This document shows positions 34,262 through 44,028 of a stretch of 64,000 nucleotides of DNA, piece by piece. The notes under the pieces were generated by a model, which saw nothing but the letters and a program-made list of their open reading frames with translations, was not told the origin of the DNA and did not search any database. Position 1 is the stretch's first letter. Each line of letters begins with the position of its first letter. Source of the stretch: Amphiura filiformis (lineage: Eukaryota; Echinodermata; Ophiuroidea; Amphilepidida; Amphiuridae). The position numbers and the translations under genes were made by a program. The stretch lies in the NCBI RefSeq assembly GCF_039555335.1, contig NC_092631.1, forward strand, positions 17,169,805-17,233,804. Direction: 5' to 3'.

Positions 34262-34660
34262 CTGCATCATATAGAAAACGAATTTACATAGAAATCTCCC
34301 AAATATCCATTCTGGTACGGCATAGAGAGATGCTGTAAACGGTGCACAGCAAACAAGGAAAGCTATATCCGTTGCAGCTAGATTAATGATATAATAATTG
34401 GTAACCGTTTTCATACTCCCATGTCTACAAATCACATAGATAACTAGCAAATTACCAACCACTCCACAAACTGTTATAAGTCCAAATACCAACGGTACAA
34501 GCCATGCACTGATTTGAACCCCTATTCTATCCAATGGTCCTGTCTCTTGTTCATACAGTAACTGTTCATCAATTATACCAGTAACGGTTGCATTACTGTA
34601 GAGTGGGCTATTTGAAGTAAATGCCTCCAAGGACGTAGTACTTCTGTTTAAATATTCCAT
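34262..34660 (-). CDS. Kisspeptin receptor-like GPCR, first coding exon, copy B (partial gene)
   Basis: 133 codons from ATG 34660-34658 to ATGCAG before donor GTAAGC (GT at 34261-34260), phase 0, as in copy A. From GVQISAW to the exon end it differs from copy A by a single residue (Val for Ile in TM1), with GN in TM1, LAATD in TM2, WIFG and the TM3 Cys intact. The first 47 residues carry about 13 substitutions and one deletion. Sequons are N5 (NRS) and N23 (NAT). By eye the membrane part has about six silent changes and one replacement, so it appears to have been under purifying selection. Downstream exons should lie leftward; none were recognised between 2606 and 34262. Either a second gene or an alternative first exon of the copy A gene. 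Confidence 0.87.
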
Positions 34661-35914
34661 GTTAATCTCTCACATGGAGGCTTCAAGGGAAACCCCTTTT
34701 CAAATAACGAATGAATCAAAAACCAACACATAAAAATAGAAGCTTCAAAACGTTCATATTTCCTCAGAGACCATGTAGATTGTGCTTACCAGAAAGTTTC
34801 AATGTTTGGGTATTTTACCGCGAAGCACAGTATCAGCTCTTACGCAGTTTTCATGCGGTAAACATATTCATTCATCGAAACAATCGAGTATAAAACGATA
34901 CATGCCCGTAAAAGCTAACAACGATATTATGGTTTTTATTATGAAATACTACACAGCGGTTATTGCCATTAATAGTTGTGAAGAGATGACCATTTATAAA
35001 TATAGGAAGTACCAACAAAAATCATTTGATCCGTTGAATAGATTATAATACGATGTTCACGCAATTTCCACCTTCTGAAAATGACACTACACCATCGGCG
35101 GTTGTATGAACATTATTTGTTCTGGTATCCACGGCGATAACATTTCCGAATCATGAACATAGAAACATTTCAGAAGCTTTTAAACTGAACTTAATTCGTA
35201 TAGATTCCACTAAATAATGAGATACAGTACATCAATTGCAAAGTAGTTACACGTTACCAACGATACCAAACATCTGTCTTGTCCAAGTTTGCTGCCTAAT
35301 AATGTCCTTTACGATGCTCAATTTATTGAACATTTAAGCGTCACTGCTAGTGTTAAATAAATCCATTTGATGCCCCACAACTAACGACTCCTACTTCTAC
35401 ATGGCAATGTAAATAATTAAATGGCCGAAGAGATGAGACAGAATCACGCTGAATCGTATAAGCCAATAGTGAGCCGATTCTGTCTGACTTAAATTACTTC
35501 ATCAAAACGAATTCGTTGCACTAGATTGAGTGGGACGTAGCTATAAACATCTAGTATACTTCCACGCAACTAATGCTGAACACATTGAATGAGCCGTGCT
35601 TATAACTCACCAATGCTCGCTGTTGATTGGTTGTCTGCGAGATAACCACGGTACCCGTCAGTTACTGTTTCGTTCAATGCTTAATATTGCCATCAATGTT
35701 ATGTTATATAGAGTCAAATGTATTGAATCGCTATAGATAAGATATGAATCTTTGATATTTTGATAAAACAAAAACAATATTTTCACAGTGTATGAAGAGA
35801 TAAAGCTTTGTTTTTACAATCTTAGGACATATTCACGAAGGTGTTATGGACGTCTTAAAAGTCAATAATGGCTACAGTGTAACTGTTATTTTAACAATAA
35901 ACATTACCACCTTA
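34661..35914. other. Receptor upstream region, copy B
   Basis: Counterpart of 2607-3833. The 5'UTR donor (TTTCTG then GTAAGCAC, GT at 34789-34788) is conserved. The acceptor seen in copy A reads CCTCCATGTGAGAG here, so its AG is lost and an ATG TGA start-stop pair appears 14 nt before the main ATG. Confidence 0.35.
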
Positions 35915-36660
35915 AAGAAAGTCTCCGGCAATCACAACACGTTGCCTTACATGTTAGAAAAATAATTATCAAACACGAATCACGTGATTTTATTTTAAAC
36001 AAACTCATATGGCGAATATTAAGGGATCTAGAATGAGCGATTTGAGCGTTTTGGGGAAAAATCCATATCTTCAATACGAAAGGTCAAAAATTTCAATTGA
36101 TCGTCGGCTTTTTATTCCACCTACATACAATTTAAGTACATATTATCAGATTTATAAAGTTTACTTCAAATGCTGTTAAATATCAAAAATATCAATTTTT
36201 TATCATTTGCCATAAAATGTGTATTACATTGCGAATTTCCAAAAATCAAAATTATTTGATATCAGAAGGACATTCTTCGTATTCAGAATGCAATTCGATA
36301 TGTCTGATGTGCTCTAATGTCCCACACTAAAGGTTCATACCCCACCCCTTAATGGCCATAAATACGAATAAAAACAGTCGTATCTCAACATGCGATATTC
36401 CCAATTTCCGCGCACTGAAATTGTCTAGTGCAATATGACACCCAGTAATACAATGAAAGCTGACGACAATTGAGCACAAATAACTATTACGTCATTGCAC
36501 TAGACAATTTCGGCGCGGGAGTTATGAATATCGTGTGTTGAAAGTCAGCTATTTCTAATCGTTTTTATGGTCAATATGAGTTTGTTTTAAATAAAACAAT
36601 GTGATCCGTACTTGATTATAAGGCATAATGTTGTGATTGCCGGAGATCTCCCTCAATGTC
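35915..36660. mobile_element. Foldback element with long inverted repeats, copy b (interrupted)
   Basis: Same element as 3834-4245 (arms with CTCCGGCAATCACAAC and CTCAACATGCGATATTC), split by the TTAA element at 36023-36348 within its left arm. Confidence 0.7.
36023..36348. mobile_element. TTAA-flanked foldback element, internally deleted copy
   Basis: 326 bp between TTAA at 36019-36022 and 36349-36352. Starts GGGATCTAGAATGAGCG, jumps early to the hairpin-centre sequence, then has one full arm ending CCCACCCC. The empty site is visible in LCR2 copy a near 3920. A non-hairpin derivative that still keeps both ends and the target duplication. Confidence 0.88.
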
Positions 36661-36689
36661 AGTTGATATAATTGTGTTAAACAAGCACA

Positions 36690-37940
36690 GTCTGCCGCCT
36701 GGACAACCAATTCTTTAGAAATGCTTAGTCGCGCTAAAAGTCGATCGATACATGTAAAAATCAGCACAATTCAGAGATACACCTTTTTGCTATGAAATTA
36801 ATTTTCTCGGTCAAATATAAAGCAATATTTTTTTTTTCTTCAGTAATGTCAGTTAAAAACTTGGTGCTTGGATATACATTTTTTAAAATCCTGGTGTTAA
36901 AATTAAGCATCAAATTGTGTCTTTTAGTGTGATATTTTTGATTTTTATAGGCCTTGAATTCGCCTGCGAGCTTTTTACGGAATTCATGTTTTAGCGTCTC
37001 AAACTAACATAGTTTGCTAAAGAAAGATATTTCCCACCTTTTTTGTTTTACCCTATTTCCATTGATGCTCCGAAAATGTCAAACTAAGTAAAAGTAGGCA
37101 ATGGTGAGTACTTTTATCTCGAGAGCAACCAGCAGAAATAGTCGATATTTCCTTTGTTGTTATCCAGGTCAATTTTCCATTGAAAGCAAATTGCCCGACC
37201 AGCGATTAAATCCCCAATTGGGTGTTCTGGTTAAACATGATCAGTAGGAGCGCTATAGGTCTGGGAATTTCTTTGCTATATTGACGTTCTGGCAACACTA
37301 TAGCCATGCCGGTATTCCTATTAAACCCAGGGATATCGATCCACAATGCTAGTACTAGCCTTTAGATTTCACGTGTTGATTTAGAATTTTTTCAGCCGAC
37401 AGTGAAACATGGTGAAATCAAAACGGAAATTCTGACAAAACTATGATATATAGCTCACGGTGATGTGCTTTAGAAAGTTGGGGAAAATCCTTCATTAGCG
37501 AACTATATTACTTTGAAAAGCTAAAAGGTTGATCAAGAAAAAGCTCGCGGGCCGAGCTGAAGCCTATAAAATCGAATATCTTACACTAAATGACTGAATT
37601 TCAGGCCTAAGTTTAACACCAGGATTTAAAAAAAAAAATCAGTATCAAGCATTATAGTTTTTCCAGCCATTTACTAAAAAAATGAAAATTATTGCTTTTC
37701 ATTTGGCTGAAAAAAAAATTTTACACTGAAAAGGTGTAACTCAAAATTTTGCTCATTTCAACACCAATTTCGATCGTTTGTATTGCCTCATTAAATGACT
37801 GAGTGAGCCTTGCAGAACAAAAGAATCGGTTGTGCAGGTAGCTGACTGAGCAAGGTCGTGTATAATTAGAGCGCTTTGAGCCCTCTAAGATCTGGAGAAA
37901 GGCGCTTTATAAATCCAAAATTAATTTATTTATTTATAAT
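36690..37940. mobile_element. Insertion block absent from LCR2 copy a (foldback plus retro tail)
   Basis: About 1.25 kb not present at the matching place near 4300. It contains imperfect inverted arms (AATCCTGGTGTTAAAATTAAG near 36886 against CTTAAAC-like and CACCAGGATT near 37615; GCGAGCTTTTT near 36967 against AAAAAGCTCGC near 37540). It ends with GAGCGCTTTGAGCCCTCTAA, GGAGAAAGGCGCTTTATAAA and an (ATTT)n tail at 37866-37945, typical of CR1/L2-type LINE/SINE 3' ends. Probably two nested elements; exact boundaries uncertain. Confidence 0.55.
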
Positions 37941-38599
37941 AAATTTTGTTGTCTTCTAAATTAATATTCCCACAATATTAGATTTTACCAAAGATGTCTG
38001 ATGGCAGTCATAAGGCGTAAGATAATTTGTTAACTACCTCTTTGGTTACTACTATTAAGCAATAAGTGACTGTCTGACTATTATCCGAATTCTAAAACAT
38101 TTACCGCTGAAAAAACCTTTTTTGTTTTCATTACAAGTCGATGAAACGCCATTAGATTGATCGCGTGGTTTCTGGTGTGTATAAATTATTCCTTTTTTCA
38201 CTTTTATAAGGCTTTTATAAACGAAATTGATATACAAATTTCATGTAGTTTATTGATTGATGCAAAATAAATATTATTACTATTGATTATTAAAATGCCC
38301 CGGAAAAGGAATAGCTGTATCAATACAGATTCATAAGCATTTTAAGAAGCATATTTATCAATCTAGCGTGACAGCAAGTTGACACATCTGCATCATGTGT
38401 CTTGTCTTTAGGTAATTTCTGGCGGTCAACGGCACTCTTGAGAGATTCTTTCTGGTAAAAATGTTTCCTAGTAGTGTTAGTTTTGTCACATGAATCGACT
38501 AAGAAAACTGCCTTTGGCATAATGAATAAATTTGGGAAATGAAATGATCAAACGACTTTATCTAAAAGAACTGACTAGGAATCTTAACTTTAAGTTGTA

Positions 38600-39153
38600 C
38601 AGGGTGTACCAGAATGATTTCGGCAGAGATAGATTTGTCATAAAAGTAGAGCAGGTTCGTCCTTAGTGTCACAGCATGTATTTATGTCCACAGTATATTA
38701 GCAAACCCACAACTACGTAACGGAGAAGATCAAAATTTACTGCAGAGGATCTTTGAGGAAGTTATACCCTCTGTAACAATGACATTTTTGTGGTCAAAAT
38801 CACATAAAAAGTATGTTTTTCACTTTATCCTATATCAAGAATTATAACAACTACATCTGTGCCAAATTTGGTGTATTTTCTATAAAAGAATGTAGGATTT
38901 CGCCAATATATCGGCTGGACGATGGTGATGAAAGATGATGCCTTTGCGCTGTAAATTACACACATGCAGTTTTCATCCATTTTCAGTTTTACCAATGTCA
39001 CGTCAGAACGAATCAAGCTATTTATATGAAAGTCACAGAATTAGTAGGAGACATGTGTCTCATTGTATTGCACTTATTAAAATTAGACACACTGTTGACT
39101 ATATATTTTTAATATTTTTTCAAACACGGTATAAATCATTCTGGGACACCCTG
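38600..39153. mobile_element. Mariner-type MITE (554 bp)
   Basis: Ends CAGGGTGTACCAGAATGATT and, inverted, CAGGGTGTCCCAGAATGATT (39153 downward), 20 of 21 matching. TA lies on both sides (38598-38599, 39154-39155). LCR2 copy a at about 4971 reads TTGTACATTTTGTG uninterrupted, giving the empty site. CAGGGTG ends and TA duplication are typical of mariner elements. The interior has no transposase, so it is non-autonomous. Confidence 0.92.
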
Positions 39154-39155
39154 TA

Positions 39156-39916
39156 CATTTTGTGTGATACAAGATAAAACCTAAGTCGCGATTAGTCTTG
39201 ATAAAATGTGATGAAAAAAGAGCACACGAAGAACACAACAGAAGACTGGATTGCTTAAAGGATTACTCCGGCAATCACAACATTATACCTTACTAGATTT
39301 CGCGGTTCTCGGGTTGGGTGGTTCTCATTATAGGCCTATCTCTAATTACCGAACACCCGTTACCCATATACCCGTCCTGACCTTTTAAACTACTATGATA
39401 TAGGCCTGCGCCTGCGATCAATTACCTGGTTCTGGTCCGATGAGATGCACCTTACCTGTAAATTAGTCACACGCACACTGTAATGCTTTCCGATACCCGC
39501 ACTGCGCCCGTCGGTACTCCGCGTACGCGCTCTGCGAGCACGCGATAGCTCCGCGAGCACGCGATAGCGCGCGGACAGACGGACAAACTCTCTATAATTA
39601 GTATTAAGATATGATATCAATTACCAAGCACGAATCACGTGGGTTTATTTGAAAAAAAAAAAATCATATTGACCGTCCAAACGAATTGAAGTATTGTTGG
39701 TCGAAGCAGCCAAAAAAAATCCATTTTCATTTTCTTAATCAATAGGCCTATATTATTGAAAAATAACGCATTGATGTTTTGCAATAGTTCATTCTAAATA
39801 TCATATACTTTGAAAACTTGCTTGATTTATTGTTGTTAATGAGTTATGTACGTTTTACAAAACTTATTCGGAATTATTGTTATGGCTTTTATATTATCAC
39901 CATAATATTGTTACAC
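39156..39916. other. CpG-rich patch and R5 inverted copy
   Basis: 39480-39585 is CpG-rich with GCGAGCACGCGATAGC repeated. 39665-39890 is an inverted copy of R5 (TATTGTTGGTCGAAGCAGCC, AAAACTTGCTTGATTTATTG). The minus-strand Arg-rich frame over the CpG patch has no recognised domain. Confidence 0.5.
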
Positions 39917-40620
39917 ACCACGTTCTTACGTTGTCGGTATCAGGTTTGAGTTGTCGGCACCAGTCCTTACGTTGTCGGAATCAGTCCTTATGTTGTCGGT
40001 ATCCGCTCTTACGCACGGTTGTTTGATGGTGTCATTTATTAGTTTTCCAAACAAAACATCATGTATAACCACATTTTAGGCTTAAACAGCTAAAAGTGAT
40101 ATCGTGCTAATGTATACAGATGTTTTTGTGCCGTTCTCAACTTTAATTTCCCCTCTTTTACAAAATTATTCACTTTTATAGCATTTTTAAAGCTTTTTCG
40201 GATATAAAATGTATCTATTAATGACAAAATTGGTGGCGCTATTTAGTTATAGGAAATTACCCTTTCAAGCTTTTAATACAAATAATTCCTTTTATTGTTT
40301 GATAAAATATGTTTATAAAATTTCCTTGTTGCTTGTTTCACCTATTCCGGCTGTTTTAATGGCGGTATTAATCACCTAACCCTTGCAAATAAAGAAATAT
40401 GATTTAGGATAAATAGCGCCATCTATAGTTTGCATTTAGTTAATAATGGAGCCAATTCTATATACATCAAACAGCCGTGTACGTTGTCGGCATCAGTCCC
40501 TACGTTGTAGGTGTCAGTTCTATTAAGACTTAAAAGTGTTCGGTATCAGTTCTTACGTTTTCGGTATCAGTTTTTACGTTGCCTGTATCTGTTTGTTCTT
40601 ACGTTACCATATCACAGTTG
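39917..40620 (+). repeat. 21-bp minisatellite, second array (interrupted)
   Basis: Units of ACGTTGTCGGTATCAG-type at 39927-40013 and 40480-40610, split by the element at 40014-40479. Same unit as 5965-6145. Confidence 0.85.
40014..40479. mobile_element. 466-bp TIR element with 4-bp TACG duplication
   Basis: Ends CACGGTTGTTTGATG and, inverted, CACGGCTGTTTGATG, flanked by TACG at 40010-40013 and 40480-40483. The uninterrupted minisatellite phrase TCTTACGTTGTCGG at 5.97-6.14 kb is the empty site. No transposase. A CAC terminus with a 4-bp duplication resembles Chapaev-type (CMC) elements; inferred. Confidence 0.85.
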
Positions 40621-40689
40621 ATTGGCAAGGCAGTAACATTACATATAATCAACACTGACCACGAGAGTTGTGATGCTTTGTTTTTCGTG

Positions 40690-40980
40690 CTATCGATAGT
40701 TGTCATTTCACAGGCTTATATTAGTATGACAGTATAGTTTCACTTCATCATACATGATAGGGGAAAGCGACTGCAGGTAATGTTTGAATAACATTGCTAC
40801 CATCTCAACCGCGGGGATTACTTGAAAAACAAAAATACTTTTTTATACCTTTTCCCCCCAGACGTAATAATTATATCATGTCAATCGCGGTCTCTACTTC
40901 AACCTACTATCATGTTTATCAACCGCAGCATCGACGATAAATTGCAGGGTATACTACATAATATCACCTTACCTAGTATA
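40690..40980 (+). repeat. Promoter/first-exon-like dispersed block, copy 3
   Basis: Close copy of 6240-6510 with CTTATATTAGTATGACAG, the CAG-GTAATG site and ATGTCAATCGCGGTC. The TATA-like motif is weakened here. A (CTAC)n tract follows at 40984-41011. Confidence 0.45.
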
Positions 40981-41099
40981 AACCTACCTACCTACCTATC
41001 TACCTATCTGTTTCCGTTGGAAAATTTCCAGGGGACTTAAGTTTTTGAAGGGACGGATATGTGCCTGTCAATAGACCCCCTTTTCTGTAGCCATATATC

Positions 41100-41649
41100 T
41101 GTTGGCCTATAAAATGCCAGTCAGCTGAATCCACTCGTGTAGTGGTGAAACGTCACTAAAATGTGAGTAGTCAACATCATTTTTCACTGGATTTGTTCAA
41201 AAAGAACCATGTTAAGAGTTGAATCCAACATTCCAAATGAACTTGTTCAAACAAATGTTGGATATACTTTAAGCTTGTGCCATACGTTTAGGGACTGTGC
41301 GCATGCAGAACGTTGATTATTCCTGACGAAGGTGTTGCATGACTACCAGCTTTGGCGTTTGCTGGAGGGCAGCCTTCTTGCCATAACCCTTGATTTGTTA
41401 TAGAGGTTGGATACTTTCTATACATTCAAAGTTATATTGTAGATTTCACACATTTCAATTCAACTTTGACATATGTTTGACAGTACGTCAAATAATGCTT
41501 GGCCTATGTTTTTGTTTTAATCACGAATGTATTGATGAATTTGTAAAATATAATGTTCCCTATTAATTTTAATTCCTTTCTTTACGCTTTTTAAGAGTAT
41601 ACCGTATCAGTCTGTATATTCTTTACTTAAAATGTCCTTTTTAAACAAC
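41100..41649. other. No gene seen
   Basis: No recognisable coding sequence or repeat in this stretch before the Penelope-like element. Confidence 0.4.
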
Positions 41650-41660
41650 AATATTATTAG

Positions 41661-41847
41661 CTGATCGGGTCTAGTGACTTGGGATCAATACCCAGGTCAC
41701 GTGATCCGATTCGCGCTACCACGTCTAGTATGCCTACCAGCAATCCATCAGAGTGCTGAAGAAGTGAGCTTGGATAAGTCACGAAAATTACACGTAAGTG
41801 TGAAATCAATTTGCTTGTGTGAATCGGTTAAAATTTACACCAATATT
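41661..41847 (+). repeat. Penelope-like element 5' terminal repeat
   Basis: 187 bp starting CTGATCGGGTCTAGTGACTT. The first ~43 bases fold into a strong hairpin: CGGGTC pairs with GATCCG and GTGACTTGGG with CCCAGGTCAC around ATCAATA. Further on, CTGAAGA (41756-41762), a GTGA/TCAC stem and GAAA (41783-41786) resemble parts of a hammerhead ribozyme core. CACGTAAGTG at 41791 is a consensus splice donor. Confidence 0.85.
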
Positions 41848-43425
41848 ATGTCTACGCCACAGCAGTTAAACCTGCACGCCCGTCTCGAAAGAGAACATGG
41901 CCGGATGGCAACAAAACTAACGAGACGTTTGGAATTTCTTGAGAGAAAATCGGCGAGGTTCCGTAATCATCTACACTTTACACTCCATTGTAAACATCAA
42001 GGAACCCCGAACAGTCTAAAATTGAAATCTTCTGTCAAAGGAATTACGGCGGAAAGGATTTTGGAACGAGCTCAACATCAATTAGTGAGTGAACGCATTA
42101 GGCAGATTTATGCTACCTTGAACTCGGTAAAACAACCAATTTCGGACACCGATGAACAGCTGTTCGATGCTTTATCGATCGATGTGTATACAGAAGTGAA
42201 GAACTGGGTTGCGCATGCGTACACCGCAGAGTTCGACAAATGCAGGTCACGTCAAGTATAAAACAAGTTCAACCGCGTGTCTTCGAAGGATAAAAATGTT
42301 CAAAACAACAACAAACAACGGTCCATCGTCGGTGTTACGGAGCAGGACAGTAAGAATGTGACAGATAGATGGGTTGTGAACAAGTGTGACAAAGTTTTGA
42401 CCAGTGCTGAGTCGTCAGTTCTGAAAAAGGGACTGAATTTCGCTGTTAGTCCGACGCAGATCCCGGTTGTCGAATTCATCACCGGTATCGAGACTGCCAC
42501 GAAAGCTATTGGACACAATACGGATGAAGCTGCTCGCCTCAGGTTGGATTGTATTGACATTTTAGATCACGCGAAAGTACCTGAAAGTAACATCACGAAG
42601 GAGGAGAGATCCGCGCTACGGGACCTGAAATCGGATAGGAATATAACCATCCTTCCTGCCGATAAAGGCAGATCTACGGTTGTGCTCAATACTGCTACGT
42701 ATAAAGAAAAAGCAAGTGAACTTTTAAGCGATGGGAACACTTATGAGAACATAAAAAAGGAACCCACTACTAAATATAAGACTCAATTAGTGGATCAACT
42801 GAAAGCTCTTAAAGAAGAGGAGGCTATTGACTTTAAATGTTACAAACAGCTGTATCCCACTACTGCAGTGGTGCCCAAGTTCTACGGCCTCCCGAAGGTG
42901 CATAAGCCAGCCTGCCCTCTGAGACCGATCGTTGCAAGTAGAGGGTCTATCACCTACAACACTGCCAAATACATAGCCAACATCTTGTCTCCGCTTGTCG
43001 GCAAGTCCAGTACTCATTTAAAGAACAGTGAAGAACTTGTTAACAAACTGTCTCAGTTCAAACTTAGTCCTAGCGAATGTCTTGTGTCATACGACGTAAC
43101 AGCCTTATTCACCAGTGTGCCAGTGGAAGAAAGGTTGGTTATCGTGAAAGATCTGCTCACAGCTGATGACACTTTGGATTCCAGGACTGACCTCAACCCA
43201 CAACAAGTCACTGACTTACTTAGCACTTGCCTCAAGACCACGTATTTTATCTACGACGGCAAGTACTACATTCAACGGGAGGGAGCCGCGATGGGTTCAC
43301 CGGTGAGTCCCATAATCGCCAACCTATTTATGGAGAACTTTGAGGAGAATGCCATCACCTCCTTTCACACCCCACCAATCCAGATCTCAACAAAGACTTG
43401 GGTCGGCACCCCCCCCCGCGCCTAA
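41848..43425 (+). pseudogene. Penelope-type reverse transcriptase, nonsense-interrupted and 3'-truncated
   Basis: One reading frame starting at ATG 41848 is cut by a TAA at 42259-42261 and continues in the same frame to 43425. The first part (137 codons) is the N-terminal PLE region (TRRLEFLERKSARF, LKLKSSVKGITAERILERA). The second carries RT motifs in order: ITILPADKGRSTVVL near 42645; PKFYGLPKVHKPACPLRPI near 42880; LVSYDVTALFTSVPVEERL near 43085, with the first catalytic Asp; and REGAAMGSPVSPIIANLFME near 43280. The frame then leaves PLE homology just before the expected YVDD box, so a catalytic Asp pair and the GIY-YIG endonuclease are missing. An upstream in-frame GTG (41674) lies in the terminal repeat and is unlikely as a start. 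The element cannot be active on its own. Confidence 0.9.
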
Positions 43426-43431
43426 AAGAAG

Positions 43432-43599
43432 CTGATCGGGTCTAGTGACTTGGGATCAATACCCAGGTCACGTGATCCGATTCGCGCTACCACGTCTAGT
43501 ACCAGCAATCCGTCAGAGTGCTGAAGAAGTCACGAAAATTACACGTAAGTGTGAAATCAATTTGCTTGTGTGAATCGGTTAAAATTTACACCAATATTA
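43432..43599 (+). repeat. Penelope-like element 3' terminal repeat
   Basis: Matches the 5' repeat with two deletions: 6 bp after TCTAGTA and 14 bp between AAGT direct repeats, which removes the hairpin loop of the hammerhead-like motif. A C-run (about ten C) lies just upstream at 43408-43418, at the truncation junction. Confidence 0.88.
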
Positions 43600-43612
43600 A
43601 ATATTATTAGCT

Positions 43613-43766
43613 CTTTTTTTTAATCCATTAACTATATGTTCGAATATTATTAAATACCAATTGTTAAATACTGTAATAGGGGTGTTGGCCAGTTCACAAA
43701 GTGTTCAAGCGATTCACGAGCGATTGTATGAATGTGTTTCAATATCCAATTTGGTGCACTTAAACC
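43613..43766. other. Unique spacer between Penelope-like element and tandem array
   Basis: A T-run followed by sequence with GTGTTGGCCAGTTCACAAAG; no further signal seen. Confidence 0.4.
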
Positions 43767-43768
43767 TA

Positions 43769-44028
43769 CAATCAAGTGCAAATTTGCTGGGACACTTTCA
43801 TAGTTCAATGACCCTCCCCGCACCCCTTATTCAATGTTGTATACCAAACGCCTCATTTTTTAAATGGCCTATATTTTTGCTCCAACATTGGTTGGTGGGG
43901 AGGAGGATTCGAAATAGGTTGAAAACTATACAAATAAAATATCACATGGTGAACTTCATATGACCGGTTTTATTGAACAGAGGGCGCGAAATATGAACAA
44001 GTGTCCCAGGGAAATTTGCACTTGATTG
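43769..44028. mobile_element. TIR module 1 (left edge of the array), ~260 bp
   Basis: TIRs of about 30 bp, CAATCAAGTGCAAATTTG then CTGGGACACTT, flanked by TA. The interior has CCAACATTGGTTGGTGGGGA and no coding sequence. The ends and interior resemble the MITE at 58953-59238, so it is the same element family. TA flanks suggest a Tc1/mariner-type target. The left outer palindrome arm present beside inner modules is absent here. Confidence 0.85.

Larger units (their letters stand above)
34118..38620. repeat. Low-copy repeat LCR2, copy b (receptor exon segment)
   Basis: Duplicate of 2033-5000 in the same orientation, expanded by insertions at 36023-36348 and about 36690-37940 and terminated by a MITE at 38600. 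Colinearity includes receptor exon, upstream region, foldback element and LCR4. Confidence 0.8.
41650..43612 (+). mobile_element. Penelope-like element, truncated, with terminal repeats and 13-bp TSD
   Basis: A retroelement bounded by direct repeats (41661-41847, 43432-43599) and by a 13-bp target duplication AATATTATTAGCT (41650-41662, 43600-43612), whose AGCT overlaps the first bases of the repeat. Between them is a Penelope-type reverse transcriptase frame lacking its 3' third. Terminal direct repeats (pseudo-LTRs), the RT type and a variable-length duplication all fit Penelope-like elements, whose complete members end in a GIY-YIG endonuclease, absent here. The 3' truncation precedes the 3' repeat, so loss was internal, either before insertion or by later deletion. 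Confidence 0.9.

Noticed and set aside
41674..41847. N-terminal extension of the Penelope-type protein from an in-frame GTG
   Set aside because: It lies wholly in the terminal repeat hairpin region; ATG 41848 gives the expected PLE N-terminus.
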